NCBI RefSeq assembly: GCF_044596045.1
Contig: NZ_CP138995.1
Location: 3,720,001 to 3,784,000 of the forward strand
Reading direction: 5' to 3'
Source of the DNA: Flagellimonas sp947499585
Lineage (GTDB): Bacteria; Bacteroidota; Bacteroidia; Flavobacteriales; Flavobacteriaceae
DNA: 64,000 nucleotides
Below are positions 17,002 to 26,087 of this stretch, in pieces. The position numbers and the translations under genes were made by a program. The notes below the pieces were generated by a model. The model was not told where the DNA came from. It searched no databases and was given only the letters and a program-made list of their open reading frames with translations. The stretch's first letter is position 1; each line of letters starts with the position of its first letter.

Positions 17002-18237
17002 ATGGCAAAGGAAAATTTGGAATGTTCATTTTGTGGAAGAAAGAAGCCAGAGACCAATCTTTTAATAGCTGGTCTTGATGCTCACATATGCGATAGATGT
17101 ATAGAACAGGCCCATAGTATCGTTGCGGAGGAGTCTAAACAATCTAAAAATCAAGATCTTTCATCTGAATTGGTATTAAAGAAACCCATGGAAATCAGGG
17201 ATTTCTTGAACACTTTTGTAATTGGACAAGAACGTACCAAAAAGGTAATGTCCGTTGCGGTTTATAATCATTACAAAAGACTTTTACAAGCCAAAGGCAA
17301 GGATGAAGATGTAGAAATTCAGAAGAGTAATATTGTTATGGTAGGACAAACAGGGACAGGTAAAACCCTAATTGCCAAAACTATAGCAAGAATGCTCAAT
17401 GTCCCCTTAGCCATTGTAGATGCTACCGTACTAACAGAGGCAGGATACGTAGGTGAGGATGTGGAAAGCATTTTAACACGATTGCTACAAGCCGCTGATT
17501 ACAATTTGGAGAAAGCAGAAAGAGGCATTGTCTTTATTGATGAAATCGATAAAATTGCCCGTAAGAGCGACAATCCATCAATTACCAGAGATGTGTCTGG
17601 AGAAGGGGTACAACAAGGGCTTTTAAAGCTTCTTGAAGGAACTGTTGTAAATGTTCCGCCAAAAGGAGGGCGTAAGCACCCTGATCAAAAATTTATAGAA
17701 GTAAATACTGAAAACATTCTTTTTATTGCTGGAGGCGCTTTTGATGGTATTGAACGCATCATAACTAAGCGATTGAACATGCAAGCTGTTGGTTATAGTG
17801 CATCCAAAGCTGAGGACAGATTGGACAATGAGAATATCCTTCAATACATCATCCCAAAAGATTTAAAAGATTTTGGACTTATTCCCGAAATAATAGGAAG
17901 ACTTCCAGTGCTTACTCACATGAATCCTTTAGATACAAAAACGTTACGAGCTATTCTTACTGAGCCAAGGAATGCCATCATAAAGCAATATGAAAAATTG
18001 TTTGGAATGGATGGAATTACATTTAGCATCACTGAGCAAGCATTGACTTATATTGTAGAAAAGGCCGTGGAGTACAAATTAGGTGCAAGAGGTCTTCGTT
18101 CTTTATGCGAAGCAGTATTCACAGATGCCATGTTTACATTACCAAGTAGTGATGAAAAAGAATTTAAGGTTACAAAAGCCTACGCTGAGGAAAAACTCTC
18201 CTACGAAACCATTAAAAAATTAAAAGCAGTCTCTTAG
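17002..18237 (+). CDS. clpX: ATP-dependent Clp protease ATP-binding subunit ClpX
   Basis: ClpX is the AAA+ unfoldase that selects substrates and threads them into ClpP. The 411-residue product has the N-terminal C4 zinc finger (Cys8, Cys11, Cys30, Cys33), Walker A GQTGTGKT at residues 115-122, the pore loop GYVG near 148, Walker B IVFIDEID near 176-183, and the sensor-2 GARGLRS near 363. The ClpP-docking loop, IGF in E. coli, reads VGY here at about 257-259, a conservative change. Its stop overlaps the convergent hydrolase gene by four bases. Confidence 0.95.
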   Translation: MAKENLECSFCGRKKPETNLLIAGLDAHICDRCIEQAHSIVAEESKQSKNQDLSSELVLKKPMEIRDFLNTFVIGQERTKKVMSVAVYNHYKRLLQAKGKDEDVEIQKSNIVMVGQTGTGKTLIAKTIARMLNVPLAIVDATVLTEAGYVGEDVESILTRLLQAADYNLEKAERGIVFIDEIDKIARKSDNPSITRDVSGEGVQQGLLKLLEGTVVNVPPKGGRKHPDQKFIEVNTENILFIAGGAFDGIERIITKRLNMQAVGYSASKAEDRLDNENILQYIIPKDLKDFGLIPEIIGRLPVLTHMNPLDTKTLRAILTEPRNAIIKQYEKLFGMDGITFSITEQALTYIVEKAVEYKLGARGLRSLCEAVFTDAMFTLPSSDEKEFKVTKAYAEEKLSYETIKKLKAVS

Positions 18238-18773
18238 ACTGCTTTTTTGGTTACTTTTTCTAGAAGATCTAAACAAACTTGCGAAATTATCTTTTCGTCA
18301 GAATACAATTGGTGACCAAAATTTGGTATCACATTTAAATCCATTCCAACTTCCTTTTCCCAAGAAGAATCAGGTCTAAATTCATCTCGCTCTCCAAAAA
18401 TTAAATGTAGTGGAGCATCTGGTTTTTCATCTTCCAATCTTATTCTTGTTGGTGATATGGCTGTTAGCGACTTCATGGGCAGTCCTTTTAAAGCAGCTTT
18501 CCAAGCTATGGTTCCTCCTGTACTAAACGCTAGATAGTGACTAGCTTCCGTCTCTTTTTTAAGTAGATGGGCAACCGCGGTATCAATGCCTCCACCAACA
18601 AACGCTTTATGAATATTTTCTTCTGTAGTAACTGGAACATCTATATTTCCTAACTGCTGACAATCGTAAAAAACAATGTCATAGTACTGTTGCAAGTATC
18701 CAAAATAAGAGGTAATCCAAAGGCCTTTTTTTACGCCCCACATGTCTGATAAGACAACTAATTTTTCTGCCAT
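18234..18773 (-). CDS. Small alpha/beta hydrolase
   Basis: The 179-residue product is a short alpha/beta-hydrolase-like protein. It has the opening strand KLVVLSDMWGVKKGLW, a nucleophile elbow-like FSTGGT near residue 82, LHLIFGERDEF near 122 for the acid, and a closing NFGHQLY near 152 for the histidine. It lacks a cap domain, making it smaller than most family members. It is downstream of the GH3-type gene on the same strand with a 171-base gap. The substrate is unknown. Confidence 0.75.
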   Translation of the reverse strand: MAEKLVVLSDMWGVKKGLWITSYFGYLQQYYDIVFYDCQQLGNIDVPVTTEENIHKAFVGGGIDTAVAHLLKKETEASHYLAFSTGGTIAWKAALKGLPMKSLTAISPTRIRLEDEKPDAPLHLIFGERDEFRPDSSWEKEVGMDLNVIPNFGHQLYSDEKIISQVCLDLLEKVTKKAV

Positions 18774-18908
18774 AACTTTATTTTGTTTGGTTATCAGTTT
18801 ATATTAAGATCTGGGGAACTCAAAATTTCTGAATCAAACTTCAATCATTAACGGGTAAAATCCATATTTATTTGTCCAAAAGAAAAATTTGTTCGACGAA
18901 CGGTGAAG

Positions 18909-18932
18909 TTTTACGAAAACGTTTTCGTAAAA
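18909..18932. repeat. Perfect 24-bp palindrome, LacI-operator-like
   Basis: TTTTACGAAAAC (18909-18920) is followed immediately by its exact reverse complement (18921-18932). The central GAAAACGTTTTC with a CG dyad is typical of LacI-family operators. It lies 12 bases after the GH3-type gene stop and 135 bases before the small hydrolase gene. No T-run follows, so a terminator is less likely. Confidence 0.6.
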
Positions 18933-18944
18933 TCTAAGGGATAG

Positions 18945-20465
18945 TTATTTGGTTTGCAAATTCATCTGAAGGAGTTCTTCAATGTATGCTCGTTCATTGG
19001 ATAACCTTGGAATCTTATGCTGCCCGCCCAATTTATTTTTGGATTTAAGCCAATCATGAAACAAATTCTGTCTGGCTATATGCACTTTAGGCATTTTTAG
19101 GGTAATGTTATTGTATCGCTTTGCCTCATAATCCGAGTTCAAAGATTTAAGGGCGTTATCTAAAAACTCTGTAAAATAATTAACGTCTTTGGGTGGTTTT
19201 CTAAACTCAATGATCCATTCATGTGCCCCTTTTTCATTTCCAATCATAAAAATAGGAGCTGCTGTATAATCCATAATTTCCGAATCTGTCTTTTGGCATA
19301 TTTGCCTTAGAGCCTCTTCTGCGTTTTCTATAATAAGTTCTTCACCAAAAGCATTGATATGGTGCTTGGTTCTCCCAGTGATTCTAATTCTGTAGGGACT
19401 TGTGGAAGTAAACCGGACCGTATCTCCAATCTTGTATCTCCATAACCCTCCATTTGTAGTAATAACCACCGCATAGTTTACACCTTCCTTAACATCCCAA
19501 AGCGGAATCGCTTTCTCTTTATTCCCATAGGAATCCATTGGGATGAACTCATAAAAAATACCGTAGTCCAACATCAACAACAAATCCTCAGAGTTGTTCC
19601 TATCCTGAATGCCAAAAAAACCTTCAGAGGCATTATAGGTTTCATAGTAGTTAAAATTCTTCCGTGGTAATAATTTTCGGTATTGATCTTTATATGGTGC
19701 AAAACTCACACCACCATGAAAATAAACTTCCAGATTTTCCCAGATTTCAAACAAGTGATTCTTTCCCGTCTTTTCCAAGACCTCATTCAATAATACCAAC
19801 ATCCAAGAGGGAACTCCTACCAAGCTGGTGACGTTCTCATGGATACTTTCTTCAATAATGGCTTCTAATTTGGATTCCCATTCGCTCATTAAAGAAACCT
19901 TACTACTTGGTGTGCTACTGTACTCTGCCCATAAAGGCATATTATCAATTAAAATGGCCGAAAGGTCTCCAAAAAAAGTTCCATTATCCTCATAAAGCTC
20001 CTTACTGCCGCCCAGTCTAAGGCTTTTACCATTAAACAATTGGGAATTCTCATTATTATTTAGGTACAGACAAAGTAAATCTTTACCTGATTTGTAATGG
20101 CAGTCTTCTAAAGCCTCTGCGCTTACTGGAATAAACTTACTTTTTGCATTAGTGGTACCACTGCTTTTGGCAAACCATTTTATAGTCGTGGGCCAAAACA
20201 GATTTTGCTCACCCTTACGTGTTCTTTCAATCATACCTGCTACCTCTTCATAACTTACAATAGGAACTCTATTTGCAAAGTCTTCATATTTGTCTATGTC
20301 CGCGAACCCGTATTGCTTACCTACCATGGTATCTTTGGAATAGTCAACCAAATGCCTAAGCACCTCATCTTGTACATCCAAAGGATACTTCAGAAAAAGT
20401 TCTATTTGGTGATAGCGCTTCTTAAGTAGCCAAGAAGCGATGGAATTAAACAAAGGTATTGGCAT
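18945..20465 (-). CDS. GH3 (auxin-responsive promoter) family acyl-adenylating protein
   Basis: The 506-residue product matches the bacterial GH3 family, relatives of the plant enzymes that adenylate an acid and join it to an amino acid. Adenylate-forming motifs are present: KSSGTTNAKSKF (phosphate loop, near residue 100), YYETYNASEGFFG (near 275), and GGLWRYKIGDTVRFTS (near 342), followed by the TGRTKHHINAFGEE hinge. It is divergent from the DUF2797 gene with a 100-base gap, an arrangement I recall from other Flavobacteriaceae. The bacterial substrate is not established; a conjugating role for a carboxylic acid metabolite is inference. Confidence 0.88.
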   Translation of the reverse strand: MPIPLFNSIASWLLKKRYHQIELFLKYPLDVQDEVLRHLVDYSKDTMVGKQYGFADIDKYEDFANRVPIVSYEEVAGMIERTRKGEQNLFWPTTIKWFAKSSGTTNAKSKFIPVSAEALEDCHYKSGKDLLCLYLNNNENSQLFNGKSLRLGGSKELYEDNGTFFGDLSAILIDNMPLWAEYSSTPSSKVSLMSEWESKLEAIIEESIHENVTSLVGVPSWMLVLLNEVLEKTGKNHLFEIWENLEVYFHGGVSFAPYKDQYRKLLPRKNFNYYETYNASEGFFGIQDRNNSEDLLLMLDYGIFYEFIPMDSYGNKEKAIPLWDVKEGVNYAVVITTNGGLWRYKIGDTVRFTSTSPYRIRITGRTKHHINAFGEELIIENAEEALRQICQKTDSEIMDYTAAPIFMIGNEKGAHEWIIEFRKPPKDVNYFTEFLDNALKSLNSDYEAKRYNNITLKMPKVHIARQNLFHDWLKSKNKLGGQHKIPRLSNERAYIEELLQMNLQTK

Positions 20466-20565
20466 TTTTAGGTATCTTTAACCTAGAATATTGTTAGGTG
20501 TATTAGCTAAAATAGGCTATCTAACTTTCATTTTCAAATCAGCTTAAAAACATATCTATTCCATC

Positions 20566-21360
20566 ATGCTTTACGAAGGAGTTCTGCGCAAAATGCAAAC
20601 CGAGATAGGAAATCCAATTCAATACTTTTTGGTTTTTGAAAATGATTTTCTAAACATGAATCAATTATTGAATAAAGAAATACAAATTGATTTTATAAAA
20701 TTTCAATGTCTTAATTGCGGTAAGGAAAGACCCATTTACCGTATGGGGTTCTGCAAATCCTGCTTTTACGAAACACCCTTGGCAGGAGACTGGATCATGA
20801 AACCAGAGTTGAGCACTGCCCATTTGGACAAAGAAGATCGTGATTTGGAATATGAAAAAAAGGTGCAGCTTCAACCACATATTGTTTACTTGGCCAATTC
20901 TAGCAATGTTAAAGTCGGTGTTACCAGAAAAACCCAGGTGCCCACCCGTTGGATCGATCAAGGTGCACATGAGGCCATAGAAATTGTGGAAGTTCCCAAT
21001 AGATATTTAGCCGGAATTACAGAAGTGGCTTTAAAAGATTTTGTAAGCGATAAAACCAGTTGGCAAAAGATGCTTACCAACCGTATTGAAGATGTGGATT
21101 TGGTGGAATGGCGTGATAAATTAAAATCCAATATTCCTGAAGAAGCTTCAGAATATTTTTTGGGCGAAAATACCGAGACGCACCTAGATTTTCCCGTGTT
21201 ACACTACCCAGAAAAAGTAAAAAGCTTAAATCTGGATAAAACTCCATCCTATAAAGGTGTCTTAAAGGGTATCAAAGGACAATACCTCATTTTCGAAGAC
21301 AGCACTGTTTTTAATATACGTGGGAATGAGGGATATTATGTTGGATTAGGAGTTAGCTGA
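20566..21360 (+). CDS. DUF2797 domain-containing protein
   Basis: The 264-residue product carries a four-cysteine zinc-ribbon-like segment (CLNCGKERPIYRMGFCKSC, residues 48-66). This is followed by the core HIVYLANSSNVKVGVTR with a downstream RWIDQGA, resembling the GIY-YIG-like pattern of DUF2797. Whether it has nuclease activity is not known. It is divergent from the GH3-type gene and precedes a PD40 protein by 28 bases. Confidence 0.85.
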   Translation: MLYEGVLRKMQTEIGNPIQYFLVFENDFLNMNQLLNKEIQIDFIKFQCLNCGKERPIYRMGFCKSCFYETPLAGDWIMKPELSTAHLDKEDRDLEYEKKVQLQPHIVYLANSSNVKVGVTRKTQVPTRWIDQGAHEAIEIVEVPNRYLAGITEVALKDFVSDKTSWQKMLTNRIEDVDLVEWRDKLKSNIPEEASEYFLGENTETHLDFPVLHYPEKVKSLNLDKTPSYKGVLKGIKGQYLIFEDSTVFNIRGNEGYYVGLGVS

Positions 21361-21388
21361 ATATAATGTGAAAAACTAAATTGAAACC

Positions 21389-22300
21389 GTGAAAACAAAT
21401 ACCGCTCTTTATATTTTGCTTTTCATAAGTTTCTTAACATACGCACAAGAAAAAACAAACCCTAGTAAAGTTCTTTTCGACCCAGGTAACATATCAACCA
21501 AACATGTTGAATATGGTGCCACTTTTACCCAAGACGGTACCGAAATGTACTTTGCTCGCAGCATGCAACAATGGGGCAAAAATGATATGAAAAGTAGTAT
21601 CTATCACTCTTTTTTTGATGGAGAAAAATGGTCCAAACCCCAAATAGTATCATTTTCTGGAACATATGATGATAGTGACCCTCACATTACCTCTGATGGT
21701 AAAACCATCTATTTTATTTCAAAAAGGCCATCTTCAGAAAACACAATTTCATCAGACATTTGGATAGTAAAAAGAACATCCAGTGATAACTGGACAGAAC
21801 CAGAGCGCATGCCCAACCCAATAAATTCAGAAAAAAGCGAATATAGTCCCTTTGTGGACATGTGGGGTAATTTATACTTTGCTTCAAATAGGCCTGGCGG
21901 ATATGGACAGGGGGATTTGTATATGGCTCCTAATGAGGATGATAAACTTAAAGCACCTGTCAATCTTGGCAGTGTTTTAAATTCTGATACTGGAGAATGG
22001 AATTTGGGAGTGAGTGCCGACGGTAAGACCTTAATTTTTGAAGCATCACAAAGAAAACAGAATGTCTCTGCCTATGGTGATCTGTATATCAGTTTTAAAA
22101 AGAATAATTCCTGGGCCATTCCACAAAATATCGCGGAATTAAATACTTCTGGAAGCGACCTATATCCATTTCTGACAGACGATTTGAAGTGGTTATATTT
22201 TACAAGTAGTGATAGCTTAAAAAGTACGGATACCAATATTTACTTTACAGATTTCACTCCTATTCTTAAGAAATATCAAAAAAGAGCCTTAAACCATTAA
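21389..22300 (+). CDS. PD40 (WD40-like beta-propeller) periplasmic protein
   Basis: The 303-residue product starts at a GTG and has a signal peptide (NTALYILLFISFLTYAQ). The body consists of repeated propeller strands of the PD40 type: YGATFTQDGTEMYFAR, DPHITSDGKTIYFISKRP, LYFASNRPGGYGQGDLYM, LGVSADGKTLIFEAS and YPFLTDDLKWLYFTSS. It resembles the TolB-like part of the T9SS-linked OmpA protein at 42.6 kb but has no OmpA domain. It is probably periplasmic, with an unknown ligand. It is followed after 3 bases by a small membrane protein. Confidence 0.82.
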   Translation: MKTNTALYILLFISFLTYAQEKTNPSKVLFDPGNISTKHVEYGATFTQDGTEMYFARSMQQWGKNDMKSSIYHSFFDGEKWSKPQIVSFSGTYDDSDPHITSDGKTIYFISKRPSSENTISSDIWIVKRTSSDNWTEPERMPNPINSEKSEYSPFVDMWGNLYFASNRPGGYGQGDLYMAPNEDDKLKAPVNLGSVLNSDTGEWNLGVSADGKTLIFEASQRKQNVSAYGDLYISFKKNNSWAIPQNIAELNTSGSDLYPFLTDDLKWLYFTSSDSLKSTDTNIYFTDFTPILKKYQKRALNH

Positions 22301-22303
22301 TTT

Positions 22304-22579
22304 ATGGGACTGATTATTAAAGAAAAAAAACATTATTTGACCAGACTCCCAATATGGTTGGTCATAATTGTATTAATTGGTTTTTCACCTACACTTATTG
22401 GGCTATTAGGAGCTTGGATCACCAAACTCAAAACAGGTCAACCTTGTCATGGAGGAGGTTGTGAGTGGTTGACGCTTTCATGGCTAACAATAATCACATT
22501 GCCCATTTCAGGTCTGCTATTGCTCGTTTTCTTAATTATAATATTGATTGACTCCTTAAACTTATCCAAGAGCAAATAG
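22304..22579 (+). CDS. Small two-helix membrane protein with His/Cys-containing loop
   Basis: The 91-residue product has two strong membrane helices (about residues 16-38 and 55-84). The intervening loop is TGQPCHGGGCEW; the two cysteines and a histidine could bind a metal or form a disulfide. I do not recognise the family. It begins 3 bases after the PD40 gene and is likely co-expressed with it. Confidence 0.7.
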   Translation: MGLIIKEKKHYLTRLPIWLVIIVLIGFSPTLIGLLGAWITKLKTGQPCHGGGCEWLTLSWLTIITLPISGLLLLVFLIIILIDSLNLSKSK

Positions 22580-22639
22580 TGCTTTCTAGCATTTAGCAGA
22601 ACTTTATGGTCAAAACAAATTGTTGCTAAATATTTTAAA

Positions 22640-25339
22640 CTAATCCACTGTATCCTTTTTCTTTTTACCAAAAAGTCCACCCAAAACAGAGTTTACAGCT
22701 TTTTTCGTCGGGTCTTCTTTTTTTGCGGAAGAATCAACCGTAATGCTATCTTTCTTTGTACCTCCCAATAAAGAACCCAGGGCCTCCTTTACACCAGATG
22801 ATTGTGTTTTGGTAGAGTCTTTATCATCATTCTTGAACACATCAGAGAGCAGGTCCTTTGCTGTATCCTTTCCTTGGTTCAACAGCTTTTGTTTTTGAAT
22901 ATCTACCAACTGCTTCGTCAATTTAGAAACTCCGGAACTTAAATCCGTGCTTACAGTTGGGCTTGCATAGTTGCCACCTATATTCGCAACAACAGGAATG
23001 GTCAGTTCCTCCAAACTGGAATCATCCATTTGGGCGATAAGATTGTTTACTTCGCTTCCCAAATATTTAGCAGGTACATCTAAAGTAGCTTTATACTGTA
23101 ATTGCTTATCAAACGTATGGCTGCCATCTACGTTTACGGCTATATCTTTATAGTTTATGGTAAATGGCTTCACTTTTACGGAACCATTATCAAAACTCAG
23201 TACCGTTTTTAAATCGCTTAAGTCTAAATCTTTAGTATTCAAAAAACTTAGTTTACTGTCCAATGCAGATAATAAGGGAGCATTCTTTGCATCTACTTTT
23301 GTAGAAAGTAACTCTGCAAGCAAACCTCCGGAGACTGTTGCCAAATTCGGCGTAAAATCCTCTTTTAAGTTTCCTGAAATTTTAACGTCAGAATTCAACT
23401 TTCCTTGAAGCGCATTTGCTAAAGGCGCCAATACTTTGAACAAATCCAACGAGGAGAACGACTCACTTATATTAAAGTTGTTCATTCCCAGGTCCATATT
23501 AAATGTAGAGATTTCCTCTTTTGTTGACACCGAGCCGGTGACACCCAGGGTACCACCAAACAGGTCGGATTTTAAATCTTTTACGGTAGCTGTTTCATCC
23601 TTAATAATCAGCGTTCCTGCAACATTCTTCAAAGTTAAGTTATCATATAGCACTGTGTTCGCTGTGGCATCAACGGTACAATCCAAGAAAGATGGAATCT
23701 TGATTCGCTCGTCTGCTCCCGAAGGAGAAGTCTCCCCTGCCCCCGCCTCACCATCGGCGCCATTTTCCTGGACCATAAAATCATTTAAAGCAAATGTATT
23801 GGAGTTAAGTTTAAAATTCCCTTCCACATTTTCATCATTGAACATAAATCCCAGCAAATTGGTCAACGTTCCTGTAGTATTAAAATCTGTACCTCCCGTT
23901 TTTCCTTCAAAAGAATTTAAGGTTACAGTTTGCGGATTAAAGGTCACCGCTGCAGCATTTACAACCACGGGGTTCTTTAATTCTTCAGAAGCGTATTCAA
24001 AACCTGTGAGTTTCATAGTGCCACTGGTCTTTGTGTTCTGATATTGCTTTTTTTCTAATGAAGCCATATCAAAGGCGGTAGTGACATCAGCATTTAAAAT
24101 TCCTTTAAGATCGTAACCTGCGGGTATTGGATACGCTTGTGAAATATTTGCAAGGTTTATCTTTCCATCCATATGGGCATTCACTTTGGTGTTGCCCAAT
24201 AAATCCCTGATTCTGGAATTTAGATTGAATTTGTCTTGGTCAATGGTAAAGGATAACTTCTTAATATCAACATAAGTATCTTCTGTTATCCCTGTCGTGT
24301 TGTTGATTTCAGTATCTATAAAAACATTACGGACAGATTTTGGAAGATCTGGGTACTTGAAAGAAGCGTTTTCAGAATTTATTTTGATGTTGAAGGTTGG
24401 AATATGTGTATCATCCACAATTCCCTTAAACTGTCCATTAACCTCAAAATTCCCGGTGGTTTGAACGTCTTCAATATTCTTTGAATATGCCTCTGGAATC
24501 ACCGCTAAAAAATTCTTGAAATCCGATGATGGGGTTTTAAAGGTTATATCCACTTCTTGATTCTCTTCATTCACTTGTATAAATCCATCAAAAACTAGAG
24601 ATAGTTGGTTTACCAGGGCCTTATTTTCCAAGAAGGAGTATTTGTTATTTTTTAAATCGATACCAATGAGTGCATCCAAAAACAGTTTGTTGTTGTTCAA
24701 ATATTTGGTGCTGTCCATTTCAAAAGAAACCAAAGCATCAGTAAGGGTTTTTAACTGGGAGTTTTCTAAAGAAAGGTCACCCGTTCCTGAATGGTTCATT
24801 TCAGAAATCAACAAGTGCATTCCCGTAGCAAAGTCATCATAAATGATTTCGGTATTGGTGATTTCGTAAGCATCCAATGCCAAGGTGAAGTTGTTGGATG
24901 TTTCTTCTGATGAAGTTTCTGCATTACTCTCATCTTCTTGTGCTATATCATAATTAGCATTTTCCGCTTCATCAACTTTAATATGAAGCTTTGCTTTATC
25001 AAGTTTTAAGCTTTTAATGACTATTGGTTCCTCGGCAGTTTTAAAAAGTTCTTTAATGGACATTTTTAACTCAATCTGTCCCGAAGCAAACAATGTATCA
25101 CCTTCAAAAGGAGCTTTGTTGACCAATGACGTGTTGGTAAGTTCAACATTTGCGTTGGGAAAGCTTTTGAGCAGACTTAAACTAGCTTCTTCAAAATCCA
25201 ATGTTGCATTAATGCTGTTATTGACCTTATTCTTTATAATATCTGCGACTTTGCCTTCCAGAAGTAATGGAAGAGCAATTATTAAGGCAATAAAAATAAG
25301 TAGGGTTATTCCAGTAATCTTTAGGACTTTTTTCTTCAT
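22640..25339 (-). CDS. AsmA-like family protein
   Basis: The 899-residue product has an N-terminal membrane anchor (ITLLIFIALIIALPLLL, residues 10-26). A long AsmA-type beta-rich body follows, with the family's opening KVADIIKNKVNNSINATLDFEEASLSL and LELKMSIKEL-like patterns. The C-terminal AsmA_2 region holds GTDFNTTGTLTNL and repeated short-strand glycines. It ends in a Lys/Asp-rich low-complexity tail containing two SVLGGLFG-like or SLLGGTKK segments. AsmA/TamB/YhdP-like proteins form bridge-like grooves linked to lipid transport between membranes; that role here is by family analogy. It converges with the small membrane protein. Confidence 0.85.
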   Translation of the reverse strand: MKKKVLKITGITLLIFIALIIALPLLLEGKVADIIKNKVNNSINATLDFEEASLSLLKSFPNANVELTNTSLVNKAPFEGDTLFASGQIELKMSIKELFKTAEEPIVIKSLKLDKAKLHIKVDEAENANYDIAQEDESNAETSSEETSNNFTLALDAYEITNTEIIYDDFATGMHLLISEMNHSGTGDLSLENSQLKTLTDALVSFEMDSTKYLNNNKLFLDALIGIDLKNNKYSFLENKALVNQLSLVFDGFIQVNEENQEVDITFKTPSSDFKNFLAVIPEAYSKNIEDVQTTGNFEVNGQFKGIVDDTHIPTFNIKINSENASFKYPDLPKSVRNVFIDTEINNTTGITEDTYVDIKKLSFTIDQDKFNLNSRIRDLLGNTKVNAHMDGKINLANISQAYPIPAGYDLKGILNADVTTAFDMASLEKKQYQNTKTSGTMKLTGFEYASEELKNPVVVNAAAVTFNPQTVTLNSFEGKTGGTDFNTTGTLTNLLGFMFNDENVEGNFKLNSNTFALNDFMVQENGADGEAGAGETSPSGADERIKIPSFLDCTVDATANTVLYDNLTLKNVAGTLIIKDETATVKDLKSDLFGGTLGVTGSVSTKEEISTFNMDLGMNNFNISESFSSLDLFKVLAPLANALQGKLNSDVKISGNLKEDFTPNLATVSGGLLAELLSTKVDAKNAPLLSALDSKLSFLNTKDLDLSDLKTVLSFDNGSVKVKPFTINYKDIAVNVDGSHTFDKQLQYKATLDVPAKYLGSEVNNLIAQMDDSSLEELTIPVVANIGGNYASPTVSTDLSSGVSKLTKQLVDIQKQKLLNQGKDTAKDLLSDVFKNDDKDSTKTQSSGVKEALGSLLGGTKKDSITVDSSAKKEDPTKKAVNSVLGGLFGKKKKDTVD

Positions 25340-25375
25340 ACTTGAATATTTTGAAACAAAATAAAGAAGAAGCTT

Positions 25376-26083
25376 TTAATCCAAACGGATTTCCTCCCCT
25401 ATTTTTAAGTTAAATCTTTTCCTTAATAGATATACGAAAAGATAGAGCAAAGGGGTGTCCAAGAGGGCAATTAAAATTTTAAAGACGAATCCGCTAATGA
25501 CCAAACCATAGAATTTATCCCATGGCAGTACTCCAAAAGCGCACAGCAGGCCTACTACTGTCACAGTATCCACAAGTTGTGATGAGAAGGTAGAAAAATT
25601 GTTTCGGAGCCATAACATTTTGCCTTTGGTGAGCTTTTTCCAAAAATGATAAAGTGAAATGTCTATGTATTGCGCAAAAAGATATGCCAACATGGATGCC
25701 AACACCCCAAGTGGTGACAAACCAAAGACTTTGGTGAAAGTCTTGTCATCAATACCAGAATCCGCTATTGCAGGAACTTCATTGGCAACAAAAATAATGA
25801 GCATTGAGAATACTGAGGCAAATATACCAGCCGTAACTACCTGATTGGCCCTTTTCTTTCCATAGATCTCAGAAATTAAATCGGTGATTAAAAAGGTGAT
25901 TGGATAGGGAAGAATACCAACGGACAATTCAAATAACGGAGCTCCAAAAATGGTAACATCTCCAAAGGGTTCCCAATAGAAAAACTTTTGAAAAATAAGG
26001 TTAGACACCACCAAAGAGGTGATGAACAATGCACCCAAATAGAGATAAATGGAAAACGCTACTCTTTTGTCGTTTTGCGTCAT
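25376..26083 (-). CDS. Queuosine precursor transporter (VUT/YhhQ family)
   Basis: The 235-residue integral membrane protein has six predicted helices and the family motifs PYPITFLITDLISEIYGKKRA (near residues 57-76, shared by YhhQ transporters) and FSSQLVDTVTVV (near 165). YhhQ imports queuosine precursors such as preQ0/preQ1 for tRNA modification. It follows sppA by 4 bases on the same strand. Family assignment is strong; the exact substrate is by homology. Confidence 0.88.
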   Translation of the reverse strand: MTQNDKRVAFSIYLYLGALFITSLVVSNLIFQKFFYWEPFGDVTIFGAPLFELSVGILPYPITFLITDLISEIYGKKRANQVVTAGIFASVFSMLIIFVANEVPAIADSGIDDKTFTKVFGLSPLGVLASMLAYLFAQYIDISLYHFWKKLTKGKMLWLRNNFSTFSSQLVDTVTVVGLLCAFGVLPWDKFYGLVISGFVFKILIALLDTPLLYLFVYLLRKRFNLKIGEEIRLD

Positions 26084-26087
26084 CCGG

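Noticed and set aside
18886..18901. Short dyad GTTCGACGAAC near the LacI-like palindrome
   Set aside because: Only five-base arms; expected by chance.
22590..22640. TTTAGCA...TGCTAAA inverted repeat between convergent genes
   Set aside because: The loop is over 30 bases and no T-run fits, so a terminator cannot be supported.
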